From: Spinacia oleracea
Taxonomy: Eukaryota; Streptophyta; Magnoliopsida; Caryophyllales; Amaranthaceae
Length of the DNA: 64,000 bases
Reading direction: 5' to 3'
Assembly (NCBI RefSeq): GCF_020520425.1
Contig: NC_079487.1
Span: 108,968,141 to 109,032,140 of the forward strand
The notes below the pieces were generated by a model. That model searched no databases. It had not been told where the DNA came from and worked only from the letters and a program-made list of their open reading frames with translations. Every line of letters starts with the position of its first letter. The stretch's first letter is position 1. Shown one piece after another: positions 1 through 11,474 of the stretch. A program made the translations under genes and the position numbers.

Positions 1-3000
1 GAAACTATTGAGATATGTTGAGGATGCAACTTGCTCTCCAATATTTTCTGTAAGACTCCTAGCTTTTCAAATCTTGGTAAGTATAGCTGATAGGCTGAAG
101 GGAACAGAGAGCTTTGAGGTTAATTCTGTTACTTTCACAACTGGAATTGTGTCAGCTGTGATTGATCAGATAACTCTTTTGGTGAGTCTGGTGCCAGGTG
201 GTATTTCTAGCTCTGAAGTAGAGCAAGAACTGGGAATCATGCTCAAACTGCTACTTTTACTGTTTGAGAATCATTCAGAATTAGGTTCTTTCATAGTGGA
301 TAAACTACATACTGTTATCAAGAACATGGTAAATTCGCAAAACACGCCTTCATCTTCAATACAGGATTCTGAGGTACACAAAGTTGTTAATACATCAAAG
401 CAAAATTGTTCTGTGAGTGTATTGATGTTTTACATCTACAGATTTTTGGTGGCCTTCCTAGAAATTCTGGATGATTTTAGTGCTTCTAGTGAAATAGTTA
501 GCAAATTGAAACAACTGGTCTCCTCTGTTTGTGACAGTAATTTATTTGATTGTTCTACCCACACATTCTTTGCCCTTCTTCTGCATGTCAATTGGAACTG
601 CCTTTCATCTGATAACAAGTATAGCAATTTCGTTCATGGACTGAGTGGATCTCCTAGTACATTGCTTGAGAGTGAAGCACTCATTCATGTATGCGCAAAA
701 AACATGCTTACAGGTGGGGATAATTGGCGTGCCTACAAAGCTGGAAGATATGCTGCCTGTGAGGGAGAATGGGATGTGGCTAACTTTATATTTCAGCATC
801 TAGAAGCAAAGGTTCAGTCTAAATTTTGCTGTCAGTGGTTAAAATTCTTAGTTCAGTTCACCCATTCTGAGAAGACTGTCAAAGTGCTGCTTCAGAAAGC
901 GTCGTGCTGTTTGCCTCTGGACCATGTCTTGGTGCCATCTGCTGTGGATGATATCATCGGAAAACTTGTTGATTCCCTTGATAATGTTTCTTCATCTGAC
1001 AAGATTTTGGAAGTCATTTCTTTACAAACACAAACCCTTTGTTTCCAAAGATGGTTCATGGCCTTAAGATTTAAGGTTTTACTTGTATTTGTGGATATAT
1101 TTAAACTCTTAAATGGTTGTCTAGTTTCCAAGGCTGGCTTGGAGAGTAATAGGCACATTGGGGGAAGTGACGTTACTGATGGAAAACCTATTTTTCAAAA
1201 GATGAAAGACACGATGTCTTATTTGGTTGGAGTATCTGCAAGACTAGCTAGTATTGCAGAGGAATATGATTTGATTTCCTCATCTTTTGTTGACTTGGAT
1301 TCCAAAAGCTTGAATGTAACTTCAGCCCTTGCATTCAGTTGTTCCATGTTGGCCTTCTGCACCGACTTTACTAATCTGACTCCTAGTCCACCTGCTTTTG
1401 GCGAGCTGAAAAACGAATCTGGCTATCGCCAGTGTGTTATTATCAAAGATTTTGCTGTGCGTTTGTGGCATATGGACTCAGAGATCAGTATGGATCTCCT
1501 GTCACTATTAAAAGAATATAAAGTGCATGAGAGATCATTGCATTTACTTCCTGGATTTGGGACACCAAAAGTTAATCATTTCTCAGACGATATTCTAACA
1601 TTGTGTATATCCAGTATCAGAGGGTTAATTGGATGCCGAAATCCTTGTGTGAGTGTTGAAAATGAGGATACAATGTGGCAAGTTTACAAGGATCGTATGC
1701 AACTCCTGTTAAGTATAGTCGAAGCATGGATGCATATCCCTTTTCGGATTCCCAAGTATTTCTTCAGATTAAGGTATGATGATACTGCATTTATTGATGT
1801 ATAACACTTATCTTGTTACTCATGCTGTATGAAGTGTTAGCTGACAACTTTTGTTATAATGGTAGTCTTCGGTATGATCTGAAATTATCGTTTCAGACCT
1901 TATGGAAGTTCTTACTGTGTCCCTCACTTTAGTGTATTGTGATGAAGTGTGAAGCGTTAGTCTCGCAGTATCATGAGATGCAGGATAAGACCTATGTGAG
2001 GCAGGACTTATGGGAATGGGAAGCATTACACCACGTTTAGCTTTGCTGTATATTTAAAACCACAGGGCACTAGTATTGTGTTGGTTCATTGAATTATTGT
2101 TCACAAAGAGGCGTCAAGGCATTTAGAATGGAGGTGAAGGAAGGATATAGACGCCAGAAAGGTGTTTTCACTTCCAATCTTTCTAACTTTTGAAGACTAA
2201 TTTATTAAAAAGGGGAAGGAAATCAAATGTCTACATTTCCCTTAGCTTCCCCCAATCCACATTAGAACACAGGACAATAGTTCCATAACCCCCACCACCT
2301 TGCTTTTCGTGCAATGCTCTCTTCCAAAAACACTGTTAATCGATATGAATGTGTTTTGAACAAATATAGTTAGTTCATTTTGGCTTGAAGTTGGTCACAA
2401 TATCTCTGATTGTTATTAGTTGTAAACAGCCAGATCATAAACTTCTTTACAATGCAGTGAAATCAAAATTTGAATATTTTAATTATTATTGTTGACTTAA
2501 TTTTCAGGCCTACAGTGGGTTGTTTGCTTACTTGTCAAAGTGCTGGAAGTAGAAAACAAAATGAGATATGTGTCAGACGGGGATCGCACCTAGCTCTGAA
2601 TCTGTGTATTCAGCTTAAGAATGTGACATCAGATGTCTGCTCAAGATTCACCAAGATACATTGCATCTTTTCTTGTAAAACAAGACATAATAATGGACAG
2701 TCGAGTGGAGAAGAAGGGTGGACATGTTATCAAGCATCAGAAACTGAGACTTTGATAGATTTGAATAAGAAATTGAAGTGCCATGTCTTGAAGCAGACCA
2801 GAGAATTCATCAACAACTGTGACAGTGAGATGATAGAGACGTGTGTATGTTTCGAAACAAATGGTGCAGCACAAGGGTTCTCGACCTGCTTGCTGGATGT
2901 TTCTGCTTTTCCTGTTGGTTCCTACACAATTCAGTGGCATAGTGGTGGTGTAGATCATCAAGGAGCTTTTTGGAACTTCCTACCACTTAATTCTTTCCCT

Positions 3001-3042
3001 CAGTTCAGTGTGACTGAATTATCTTCCGAAAAAAGGTGTTAA
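1..3042 (+). CDS. INTS7: Integrator complex subunit 7 homologue, 3' part (exons <1..1773 and 2508..3042)
   Basis: C-terminal part of a plant INTS7 (Arabidopsis EMB1895-like ARM-repeat protein), a nuclear Integrator subunit that works in snRNA 3'-end processing and transcription termination. The recognition is from sequence resemblance, not a search. Two exons are visible. The first is open from the window edge, so no true start is present (base 8 is TTG, not ATG). It ends at 1773 before GTATGA. The intron is 1774-2507, ending TTTTCAG. The terminal exon runs 2508-3042 with stop TAA. An AGG codon is split across the junction and the frame is kept. About 768 residues are visible, against roughly 1,100 or more usual for plant INTS7. 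The first exon is helical and leucine-rich, fitting an ARM/HEAT solenoid. The last exon has a Cys-containing beta-type tail typical of the family's C-terminal domain. No frameshift or internal stop is seen. Confidence 0.8.
1774..2507 (+). other. Intron of the INTS7 homologue
   Basis: Bounded by GTATGA and TTTTCAG. It carries several stops in the exon frame directly after the donor and is AT-rich. I recognise no transposon, RNA gene or second exon inside it. Confidence 0.75.
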
Positions 3043-3268
3043 TGTAATTTTTTTTTGATTGTAGTAAGTAGAAACTAGTTGAGATTACGCGACAGAAATG
3101 TAATGTTGTTGTACAGTTTTTTAATACAGGGTAGATGTGACTTGTGTGCTCTTCAACAAGAACCCTTTGTTCTCCTTTCATCTTATTTGCAGTATTTCAT
3201 ATGTTTTTTCAACGATAATCAAGTCCAGATGTAATAAGAGTTAAATTACATAGTTCAATTAATAAGTA
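3043..3268 (+). other. Probable 3' UTR of the INTS7 homologue
   Basis: AT-rich sequence after the TAA with no coding potential. Transcript end cannot be placed exactly. It is followed directly by a Stowaway-like MITE. Confidence 0.4.
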
Positions 3269-3611
3269 CTCCCTCCATTCCTAAATGATCTTCCTATTTG
3301 GAGTTTGGGGTGGAAAATAAGAAAATGAAATCTTGTAATGATTGAGTGTAAGAATAATGATTGGGTGTAAGAGAAAGTAATAAATAAATGAAGGAAAGTA
3401 ATAAAGAAATGAAGGAGAGAGAAGATATTTTGTTTAAAGTAATAAAAAATCATAAAAGTGGGGTTGGGTGGGTGAATGGGGAAATGTGAATGAATTAAAT
3501 AAAGAATGATGGGAAATTTATGGTAAAAAGTCATGTCTAAAAATAGAAACAGGAAGATCATTTAGGAACGACATTTATAGAAACAGGAAGATAAAAAAGG
3601 AATGGAGGGGG
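3269..3611. mobile_element. Stowaway-like MITE, 343 bp
   Basis: The left end CTCCCTCCATTCCTAAATG is matched by an inverted right end at 3538-3611 (GATCATTTAGGAACG, then GGAATGGAGGGGG). Both ends are flanked by TA, as expected for Tc1/mariner-type MITEs. The right terminus looks partly duplicated: AGAAACAGGAAGAT occurs twice. It has no coding capacity; the ORF across it is a by-product. Confidence 0.75.
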
Positions 3612-4620
3612 TAGTATGTAAGTTGCAAAGTGTACGTATAAGTTTTGATGACTAAAGATCAAACTCATACTAGGCTTCGTTTGGAATTAATTATCACGGT
3701 AGTAATTTAGACTTATTTTGAGAAAATTTTCAAGTTTTTATTATTTCTCTATTGCTTACATACACTTGAAATTTTCCTAACAATTACCTAATCACGTGTC
3801 ATAATTTTCATAAAATTAGAGCATTTTACTAACACTCCTACTTATTATTATGAAAAGAAATTTCTCCATATATAAGAATAATATTTTTTCCATTAAAAAA
3901 TAAGATCAAAAATACATGTTAAAAAACAAAAATAAAACGATATTTTTTTTATTTAATGAAATTCCTTCCTTCATTGAGAAAATATCCACTCTGGTGGACC
4001 AATCCCACTTTCCTTTAATTTTGATGTCGGAAGTTACTCCATTATCCAACCAACAGCTGTGATTTTGAAACTCTTCTGAATATCTTTCCATTATTATTTC
4101 TTTCTATTTTTAATACTTTTTCAAAAAATATGTTCGTCACCCTAATAATTTGACTAAAAAAATGGCGAAATCATACTTTTGAGAGGAAAGGGAAAGATTA
4201 GTTGGGCAACTTAATTCGAATATTGTTTTCATGACACAATCTTGCTTATCTGAATTGGTTGGGATTTCTTGCCTCATCGGAAGTTTCTAAGGTTCAATAT
4301 TTTCTTCTCCTTTTACCATTTCTGCTATTATTTAGCAAACAAAATAGATTGTGGTTGCCCTTTGTTCTTGAGTTTTGATAAATATAGTTCATGTTTATTT
4401 AGATCTGCATAAATTTGTTTATTTTTCTTTTTTCGCTTCTGGGTTTGATTTGAGTATGTAATTGGTTTGTACTCAGATGGGATTTTGATAAATTACTTGA
4501 TAATTGGTAGAAGGGTTTTTGTTTTTAGGGTTGGCAATTTTGTTTTTGGGAATTATCATGATATTTTAGTGTTGGAAAGCTGAATTTGAGGTAAAAGGGT
4601 GCTTAAATTTTGATCTGAGA
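3612..4620 (+). promoter_or_regulatory. Upstream region and 5' leader of the PLAC8 gene
   Basis: AT-rich intergenic DNA leading into the PLAC8 ATG. From about 4190 the sequence turns T-rich with long pyrimidine tracts, like plant 5' leaders. A 5' UTR intron is possible but I cannot fix its borders. I see no transposon end here. Confidence 0.35.
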
Positions 4621-6225
4621 ATGGCTAACAATGAGGTTTTAATAAAAGAGGAAATTGAAGAAGTTAGAGTTCCTAAATCAAATACTCTTAGTCCTCTTAG
4701 TAGCCCAACTCCTCCAAAGGAGAACCAAATTGATGGGACTCCAACTCAAACTCCAAGGAATAAGAGATATGCCCTATTAAGTAGACCATCAAGCAAATTT
4801 TGGGAGATTGCAGCATGGAAAGACGAGGCTTCTCGTGCTGTATCATCTCCTAGTAACAATAGTTTACGAGGAAGAATAAGCGAGTTAGCACACAAAATCA
4901 ACTGGGAATCTTTAAAGAAAACTTCCAAAGAGTGGTTTAGAAACCCTATGAACTTGGCTTTGTTTGTGTGGATAACCTGTGTTGCTGTTTCTGGGGCGAT
5001 TTTGTTTCTTGTCATGACTGGAATGCTAAATAGTGCCCTACCTAAGAAATCTCAGAGAAACGCGTGGTTTGAAGTCAATAATCAAATCTTGAATGCTCTT
5101 TTTACACTCATGTGCTTGTATCAACACCCTCAAAGATTCTATCACTTGGCATTACTCTTGAGATGGAATCCAGAAGATATATCTAAGCTTAGAAACATTT
5201 ACTGTAAGAATGGTACTTACAAACCCCATGAATGGGCACATATGCTAGTTGTTATTCTTCTGCTTCATTTGAATTGTTTTGCTCAGTATGGCCTTTGCGG
5301 TCTTAACTTGGGATACAAACGATCTGAACGGCCTGTACTTGGAGTTGCGGTTTGTATTTCATTTGCCATAGCTGCCCCGGCTATAGCAGGAGTTTACACA
5401 ATTCTTAGCCCCTTAGGTAAGGAGTATGCATATGATGAATCTGTTGATGAGGAAGCTCAAGTTCCTATTACTGCAACAAATGGAAGTTTGAATAGTTTAA
5501 GGTCAAATTCACTAGAGAAGAGGCGATCCTTTGTGGTGAGAGAAGATGGGAAGATTGTTGAAAATCGACCAAAATGGATAGGAGGACTTTTTGATTTGTG
5601 GGAGGATATTTCTGTAGCCTATCTCTCACTATTTTGCGGCTTCTGTGTTTTTGGATGGAACATGGAGAGGTTAGGATTTGGAAATAGGTATGTTCATATT
5701 GCAACTTTCATCTTGTTTTGCTCTGCCCCGTTTTGGATTTTCAATTTGGCTGGCCTCAATGTTGATGATGATAAGGTTAGGCAAGCTTTAGGACTTACTG
5801 GGTTTGTACTTTGTGGGTTTGGTTTACTGTATGGTGGTTATTGGAGGATACGGATGAGGAAGAGGTTTAACCTGCCTGGCTATACATCTTGTTGTGGAAA
5901 ACCTGCTGTTTCCGATTGCTTTTTGTGGTTGTGTTGTTGTTGGTGCTCACTTGCTCAGGAAGTTCGAACAGCAAATTTCTATGATATTATTGAAGACAAG
6001 ATGTTCAGGAAAGTACAAAATGGAAATGATGAGCTCTATGAAGATGGTGAAATGACCAACATCACCAATTTGGAAACAAGCTCTCATACTATTCCATCTG
6101 TTGACCCCGTGATCACAACAGCTAATCCCAGTTCAGGAAGGATGGAAGACGACTCACTAAGGGAAGGTATGTCGAAACCCATGACACCACCATCTCCCTT
6201 AATGATTGACAGAGAAGGCAATTAG
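4621..6225 (+). CDS. PLAC8 family / DUF2985 membrane protein
   Basis: Intact single-exon gene of 534 residues starting at an ATG in good context (GAGAATGGCT). It matches the plant PLAC8 proteins that combine a DUF2985 segment with a C-terminal cysteine-rich PLAC8 region. The N-terminus (1-105) is soluble and Ser/Pro-rich. Hydrophobic segments lie near residues 112-134, 204-222, 239-262, 358-378 and 390-408. The PLAC8 signature is seen as CGFCVFGWNMERLGFGN (339-355) and a Cys cluster CCCWCSLAQEVRT (438-450). The C-terminal 80 residues are polar and probably cytosolic. Family members sit in plasma or internal membranes. Cell-number regulator and cadmium-resistance relatives are known, but this longer subgroup has no settled function. 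No breaks are seen. Confidence 0.88.
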   Translation: MANNEVLIKEEIEEVRVPKSNTLSPLSSPTPPKENQIDGTPTQTPRNKRYALLSRPSSKFWEIAAWKDEASRAVSSPSNNSLRGRISELAHKINWESLKKTSKEWFRNPMNLALFVWITCVAVSGAILFLVMTGMLNSALPKKSQRNAWFEVNNQILNALFTLMCLYQHPQRFYHLALLLRWNPEDISKLRNIYCKNGTYKPHEWAHMLVVILLLHLNCFAQYGLCGLNLGYKRSERPVLGVAVCISFAIAAPAIAGVYTILSPLGKEYAYDESVDEEAQVPITATNGSLNSLRSNSLEKRRSFVVREDGKIVENRPKWIGGLFDLWEDISVAYLSLFCGFCVFGWNMERLGFGNRYVHIATFILFCSAPFWIFNLAGLNVDDDKVRQALGLTGFVLCGFGLLYGGYWRIRMRKRFNLPGYTSCCGKPAVSDCFLWLCCCWCSLAQEVRTANFYDIIEDKMFRKVQNGNDELYEDGEMTNITNLETSSHTIPSVDPVITTANPSSGRMEDDSLREGMSKPMTPPSPLMIDREGN

Positions 6226-7713
6226 CCTGGCCATATTCACAATTGTATAGGGATGCAATGTAATATGTTTTGAGGTATTCATTCGTGTAATTAATATGCA
6301 ATTTTACTATAGACCTGAGATGGAATCACCAATTTTGTGTTTAAGAATAGAAGCATGCTTCATATGAATTCCATATTTTATCCCTTTTCTTGAATCTCTT
6401 TAATGTAAATTTTAAAGCTTGCTGCATTATTAAACAAATATTCCGTAATTTGAGAATAAGATTACACAACACTGCATATTCCCAGTATGTTACTGCTGGA
6501 CTGCTGGAATGGTTTGTGTTGGTGTATCTTACTTCGGTTGGAACTTTTTCTGTATGTTTAGTTGTATTGTCTGAGTTTACAATTTTTCTTTGAGTAAGAT
6601 AGTATTTTTATTACAGTTTATATGGTTATTGAAGTTAACGCGTGTTTGGAATCAGTGCTGCTAGCCTGATAGTGTACTAGAAAGCCTAGTATCAGCAGCT
6701 TAAGTAACAGAGAAGTTATGCTCCAGAAACACAAAAGCAGAGAGCATGGCTTTTCCCAACTCCATCTTGTGTCCCAAAATGTCTGTATGAAGAAAGATTG
6801 TTCAAAAACAATTCTGTTTTCCATTGCCCAAAACCCAACACCAGGTTCTAAGCCGAAAACCCAATATGTAGTTCTGAAGCAGACTAGCATTATGAGCAGC
6901 AAATCTAGGGAAGGATCCTCACACAAACATGGATGTTATTCTGACGAACTTAACAGTCCTGAGTTTCTGCAATTCCTTCTGCACCACTGCTGCTGCTTCT
7001 TTAGATTCTTGTACTACCAGTAGCGCAGTTCGTTCTGCACCACTTCTGATGCTTCTTTACATCCTTTTACTCGCAGCAGCTGTCAAAAACTGAATGGAAA
7101 TGATTAGTCGGAGTAACCGAAATCACTTCCCCAAGCTGAAGCAAGTTGAACACCCTGCTATTTTTTGTTGAAATATTGATGCAAATAACATACTCCAATA
7201 TTTGCTCGGTTTTTATTACCTGCTTGGTGTTCTGCTGCTGACAGTACTACATTTATTTTCTAGATCATAGTGTCTCGGATTAAGCTAGCGTGAGATCATC
7301 TCAACCAAAAGTCAGTCCAATGCAAGAATTTAATTGAGTTTTACTAGCGAGTCTAACGTCAGGTCCCACTAGCACTAAAAGGACATCGTCGGCAACAAGA
7401 TCTGAAGAGGTCTAAATATATGATAGGTTGTTAGTGACTTAGTGGTAGCTAAACACTCTTAATGACTAATGAGTTGTTAAAAAAGGTTAGGGAAGTACGG
7501 AGTAATACTCCCTACGTCCAACCAAACAACCACTTTGTTTAAACTAGTTTTATTTTGACAAACAAGTACTCCAGGAAGTATTTAACTTGAGATACTTCAT
7601 TTTGGTTTCCATCTTTAATCAACTTTTCGAGTTTGGGTCTTGGAAACACAATGGCATTTGATAGAAGTGGCTCAAATCTAAATTAGTAAAAGGCTAGACT
7701 CTCGATTGCCGGG
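6226..7713. other. 3' UTR of the PLAC8 gene, then intergenic DNA
   Basis: The first roughly 100-150 bases after the TAG are probably 3' UTR. The rest contains short ORFs on both strands (about 6390-7023) without recognisable domains. A lone Stowaway-like end (ACTCCCTACGTCC, near 7508) has no partner that I can find. Nothing else is recognised. Confidence 0.35.
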
Positions 7714-7721
7714 GTAAGATA

Positions 7722-8021
7722 TAGACCTGATCAAGACCAGCCCGTCCCAGCCCGCCCGATTTTTTTTGCGGGTTTGGGCAGAATTTTCCGGCGGCCAAGC
7801 CCAAAATTTTAAATTTTTGGACGGGTTTGGGAAACACAAAACTACACTTTTTAGTTATAAATTTGGCCCGACTCAAAAATGGACCGAAAAGCCCAGTATA
7901 TTAGGCTCGAAAATAGCGGGTTTGGGCACAATTTTTTGACCCGAATCTTGGCCCAACACAGCAGGCTGATTTTTTATGCCTAGACCCGGCCCGAACCCGC
8001 CCCGCCATTTGATCAGGTCTA
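7722..8021. mobile_element. hAT-type MITE, 300 bp, with perfect 8-bp TSD
   Basis: The inverted ends TAGACCTGATCAA and TTTGATCAGGTCTA are flanked by the exact 8-bp direct repeat GTAAGATA (7714-7721 and 8022-8029). Eight-base TSDs are the hallmark of hAT insertions. The interior is rich in GGGCCC- and GCCCG-type subterminal repeats and has no coding capacity. Confidence 0.85.
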
Positions 8022-8029
8022 GTAAGATA

Positions 8030-9702
8030 CCCTTGAAAGCGGCTCTCAACTTAAGGACGCCCCATAGATAGTTCTCTATCATTGTCCATTAAAAGAAAAA
8101 CAATCAAAAAATGAAGATTAGACAAACGTGGTACGCTGAATAGCCAGCAGCTCACACTACGTTGGCTTATGTGAAGCTACGTAGATTACTAATTAGTCAA
8201 TTTCAACATCAAAACAGCTCACAGTGTCACATACCACAATAATTCACACAAAAAAAGATCTCTCGAACGAACTCTATCTTAAATAATTGGATCATCTAAA
8301 ACCACAAAAACAAACACATTTCTAAATGACAACTTGTTCCGCGTACCAAGAACTTGGGAGCCTACAACTTGCCTCTTCCCCCTTGCTATAAATACAAACT
8401 TCATTCACCATTTTATATCAATCGGACAAATACTTTCTTCCCTACATAATACATGCACTACATAATTGCTCCCCCGGTTATTCCCTATGTTTTTTCGAGT
8501 AGTACTTGGACTAGTTGGTAAGGATTTCGGCTAATAACCTATTATGGACTTGTGGTCCTTAGAGGTGGGGATTCTCTTCTTCTTCTTCCCATACCCAAGA
8601 GTCTAGCCTATGTTGCTGAACTGGTTTTCCTGTGAAAGATATCAGCTTAGCAATAAGATCGTTTTTTCATACAAGAAAAAAAGTAAATTGAATAAAGTTT
8701 ATCCCCGTCCTAAATTTCTTGTCTAGCTTCCTTAATGTTTTTGTTTGGTCAATTATAGTGTGAGATGATTCATATCACTAGACCAAGAATGTTATGTATA
8801 TTATCCCAAAAAGTCAAGTGACAATGATGAAAGACGACTATGAAATGAAAAATGTTATATTTAGGTACCCTTTTAAAAAATGTCACTCTATGATTAATTT
8901 GTTTAGTTAATTATAAGAGTTACGTGTTTTATATCATCATGTACATATCCTATAACTCTTGGATCAAGTCACTTATAGTCATATCAATTTGTCAATCATA
9001 TTGACTTATCATACATTCGTACCATAACGGTCTCAGGCGAATGATCCTCTGTTTTTTTTCCCTGGCTGAATAGAATAGTCACAACCTGATTATTGTTGAT
9101 ATTATGGTGGTATCTGCATCATTTAATTGACAAATTACAAATGTCCCACCACTCAAAGGTTGGATGTGTTCATTGGTAACTTTAAGCCATCAGTTTTTTT
9201 TTTTTTTTTTTTTTGACGGGTAAGCCATCAGTTTCTTAAATGCAAACAAATTAACAAATTAAAATAGTCGTCCAAGTATTCGATCATTAACTTAATACAA
9301 AAATGATAAACTTAAGTTTTCATTACGTGACAATTGACAAGCATTATGGATTATCAACTACGAGTCTACGAGTAGTATTAGTCGAAATAATCAAACTAAA
9401 GGACTAAAATTGTGATGGAAATTCATTGTGGCGATTGGCGGCGTTAATAAGAGGGTGATTGACTGATTGGTTTGTTTTTAATACAATATACTTGTAATTG
9501 TATGGTTGTACTTCATACATTATTACATTATTACGTAGTACTGTAGTCTAAGCACACGTATTAGGATAAGGCGTATTATTATATTCATGTGGTATATATC
9601 GGCTTCATTGTTTTCACAACATTCAATTAAATTGATTGATTTTAAGTTACATGTTTTAGATTCAAGTGGTATCAGCTTCGTTGTTTTAACACATTATAAT
9701 GT
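8030..9702. other. Intergenic region with a possible isolated exon on the minus strand
   Basis: Mostly AT-rich sequence with no recognised gene. A T21 run lies near 9194-9214. A minus-strand segment near 8640-8570 looks like a terminal exon and is listed separately. A TATA-like GCTATAAATAC near 8383 is followed by pyrimidine-rich sequence, but no ORF follows on the plus strand. Confidence 0.3.
8567..8637 (-). pseudogene. Possible terminal exon or exon relic, unidentified
   Basis: On the minus strand a splice-acceptor-like TCTTTCACAG is followed by an open stretch of about 23 codons ending in TAA. It includes LDSWVWEEEEENPHL, a composition unlike the surrounding AT-rich DNA. I find no upstream exon in the neighbouring sequence and do not recognise the protein. 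It may be a relic of a lost gene or chance. Confidence 0.25.
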
Positions 9703-9733
9703 ACTCCCTATTTCATGGAATACTCGCCCCGCT

Positions 9734-10361
9734 TCTATATATTAAATTATACTAAAACAGACAATAGGAGTGACACGTTTCACTTCCTTGTGAAATATTT
9801 TCCCGCCTAAAGTTTTTTCTTTTCTATTTATTTATTTTATTTCAATTAAGTTTTATGGAAAATTAATATTCAATATTTTGACTAAAATTTTATCATTTCC
9901 TATTTATTTAATCTTCAATACGGAGTATAATTTTTCAACTATGATTAATTTTGTTTCTCCGAAATTATTGGTAAAATACAAACTTTTATATAAGGAGGTC
10001 TTACACAAAAGACTACATTGGTGTCATATAAGTTAAGCAATGGAACTAATTAGTTAAATAATGAAATCAATTAGTTAAACAATAAAACTAATTAGTTAAG
10101 CAATGAAACCCATTAGTTAAAAAATAGAACCAATTAGTTAAGCAATCAAAGTAGCCTTTTCGGTAAGGCGGTCTTACACAAAAGTTGTCGTTTGTAACGT
10201 AAAATATATCATAGCTTTATTAATCTATTGAAAATCTGCAAGATCGTTTGTACTCCGTACTACTTAATTTTGAATATTTTTTTGTTACTCAAATATTTTA
10301 CAAACAAAAGGTAAAATAATTTTTTTTTTTCATATCCGTGCGTGCACGGGATTTAATCTAG
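9734..10361 (+). mobile_element. Non-autonomous Helitron candidate, subfamily A
   Basis: Starts TCTATATATTAAATTATAC and ends CACGGGATTTAATCTAG, with the 3' hairpin CCGTGC/GCACGG just before the CTAG end. The first 75 bases resemble those of the copies at 16958-17689 and 30952-31390 (shared ACTAAAA, GACACGT and TTTCCCGCC blocks). The base before TC is T rather than the expected A, so the left border is less certain. A short repeated GTTAAGCAATGAAACTAATTA block (10033-10146) lies inside. It codes for no helicase. Confidence 0.65.
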
Positions 10362-10569
10362 CTCTTTATAAAAGTTGTCCCGGAATACTTGCCCCGTTTC
10401 TAGAATAACATATTTTTTTAATTTTATATTGTTTCTCTCACTTACCTAAAGTCTCGCTTATAAAAGATCATTAAAAAAAATCATCCCACCCCCCACCGCT
10501 CTCAAAAAGTTGACACATTTTTTCACTAACTATATTAAAAAAAGATACTCTACCACCTAATTAAAAAAT

Positions 10570-11474
10570 CAACATGCCTCTTGTGTGACCAGTCACACCA
10601 TCAACTTGATGGTGTGACGCGAGCGCTCAACTCCCTCGCGCGCAATTACTATGGAGAAAGTTATGTTACTTGACTTTCTATGTTGGTGTTACTTATACAT
10701 TGTATTCGCTGTTACTTTTCGTGTGTTACTGCAGTTTCTTTAATTTCATGTCAAATCGAGGATTTCTTGTATATATTGGTGTTACTTTATTTTTTATACT
10801 GGTGTTACTTATACATTGTATTCACTGTTACTTTTCTTGTTTTATTGTAGTTTCATGTTAGAGGATCCTTGTATAGACTGGTGTTACTTGACTTTCTATG
10901 CTGGTGTTACTTATACATTGTATTCGTTGTTACTTTTCTTGTTGTATTGCAGTTTTTTGACCTTTTGTTGGTGTTACTTATACATTGTATTCGTTGTTAC
11001 TTTTCTTGTGTTATTGCAATTTCATGTTAGAGGTTGCTTGTATAGATTGGTGTTACTTGACTTTCTATGCTGGTGTTACTTATGCATTACAATCGCTGTT
11101 ATTTTTCTAATGGTTTTATTGCTGGTTCTTGAATTTATGTTAGAGTTTCCTGGTATAGACTGGTGTTACTTTTGGTTATTGTAGTTTATTCAATTTCATG
11201 TCAGAAGTTCCTTGTATAGATTGGTGTTACTTGAATTTCTATGCTAATGTTACTTATACATTGTATTCGCTGTTATTTTTCTTGTTTTATTGCAGTTTCA
11301 TGTTAAAAGTTTCTTGTATAGACTGGTGTTACTTTATAGTTTATTTTCTATCCTGGTGTTACTTTTAGATTCCGTTAACCAACGTGTGGTCTTTAAACAT
11401 GTTAGGCTTTTTATAAGTGTGAACACGCCACACCATCGAGTTGATAGTGTGACAGGTCACAAATAAGACTTGAG
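10570..11474. mobile_element. Mutator-like non-autonomous element with internal minisatellite, 905 bp
   Basis: Inserted into a Stowaway MITE with an exact 10-bp direct repeat ATTAAAAAAT (10560-10569 and 11475-11484). This fits the 9-11-bp TSD of Mutator-like elements. The ends carry imperfect inverted repeats around GTGACC..GTCACAC.ATCAACT.GATGGTGTG, themselves containing a small hairpin. The interior (about 10660-11370) is a degenerate tandem array built on GGTGTTACTTATACATTGTA with spacers of varying length. ORFs across it are by-products of the repeat. Confidence 0.7.
10660..11370 (+). repeat. GGTGTTACTT minisatellite
   Basis: At least six irregular copies of a unit with GGTGTTACTT, ACATTGTATTCGCTGTTAC and TTGCAGTTTCATGTTAGAG in fixed order. 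The unit length varies between about 60 and 180 bases through internal deletion. Confidence 0.75.

Noticed and set aside
3259..3561. 100-codon ORF on the minus strand
   Set aside because: Falls entirely inside the Stowaway-like MITE at 3269-3611.
6718..7023. 101-codon ORF with Cys-rich end
   Set aside because: No domain, no promoter features, and an overlapping ORF on the other strand of similar length; looks like chance.
10670..11184. Two hydrophobic ORFs with repeated YTLYSLLLF motifs
   Set aside because: They follow the GGTGTTACTT minisatellite; the repetition is at DNA level and breaks frame between units.
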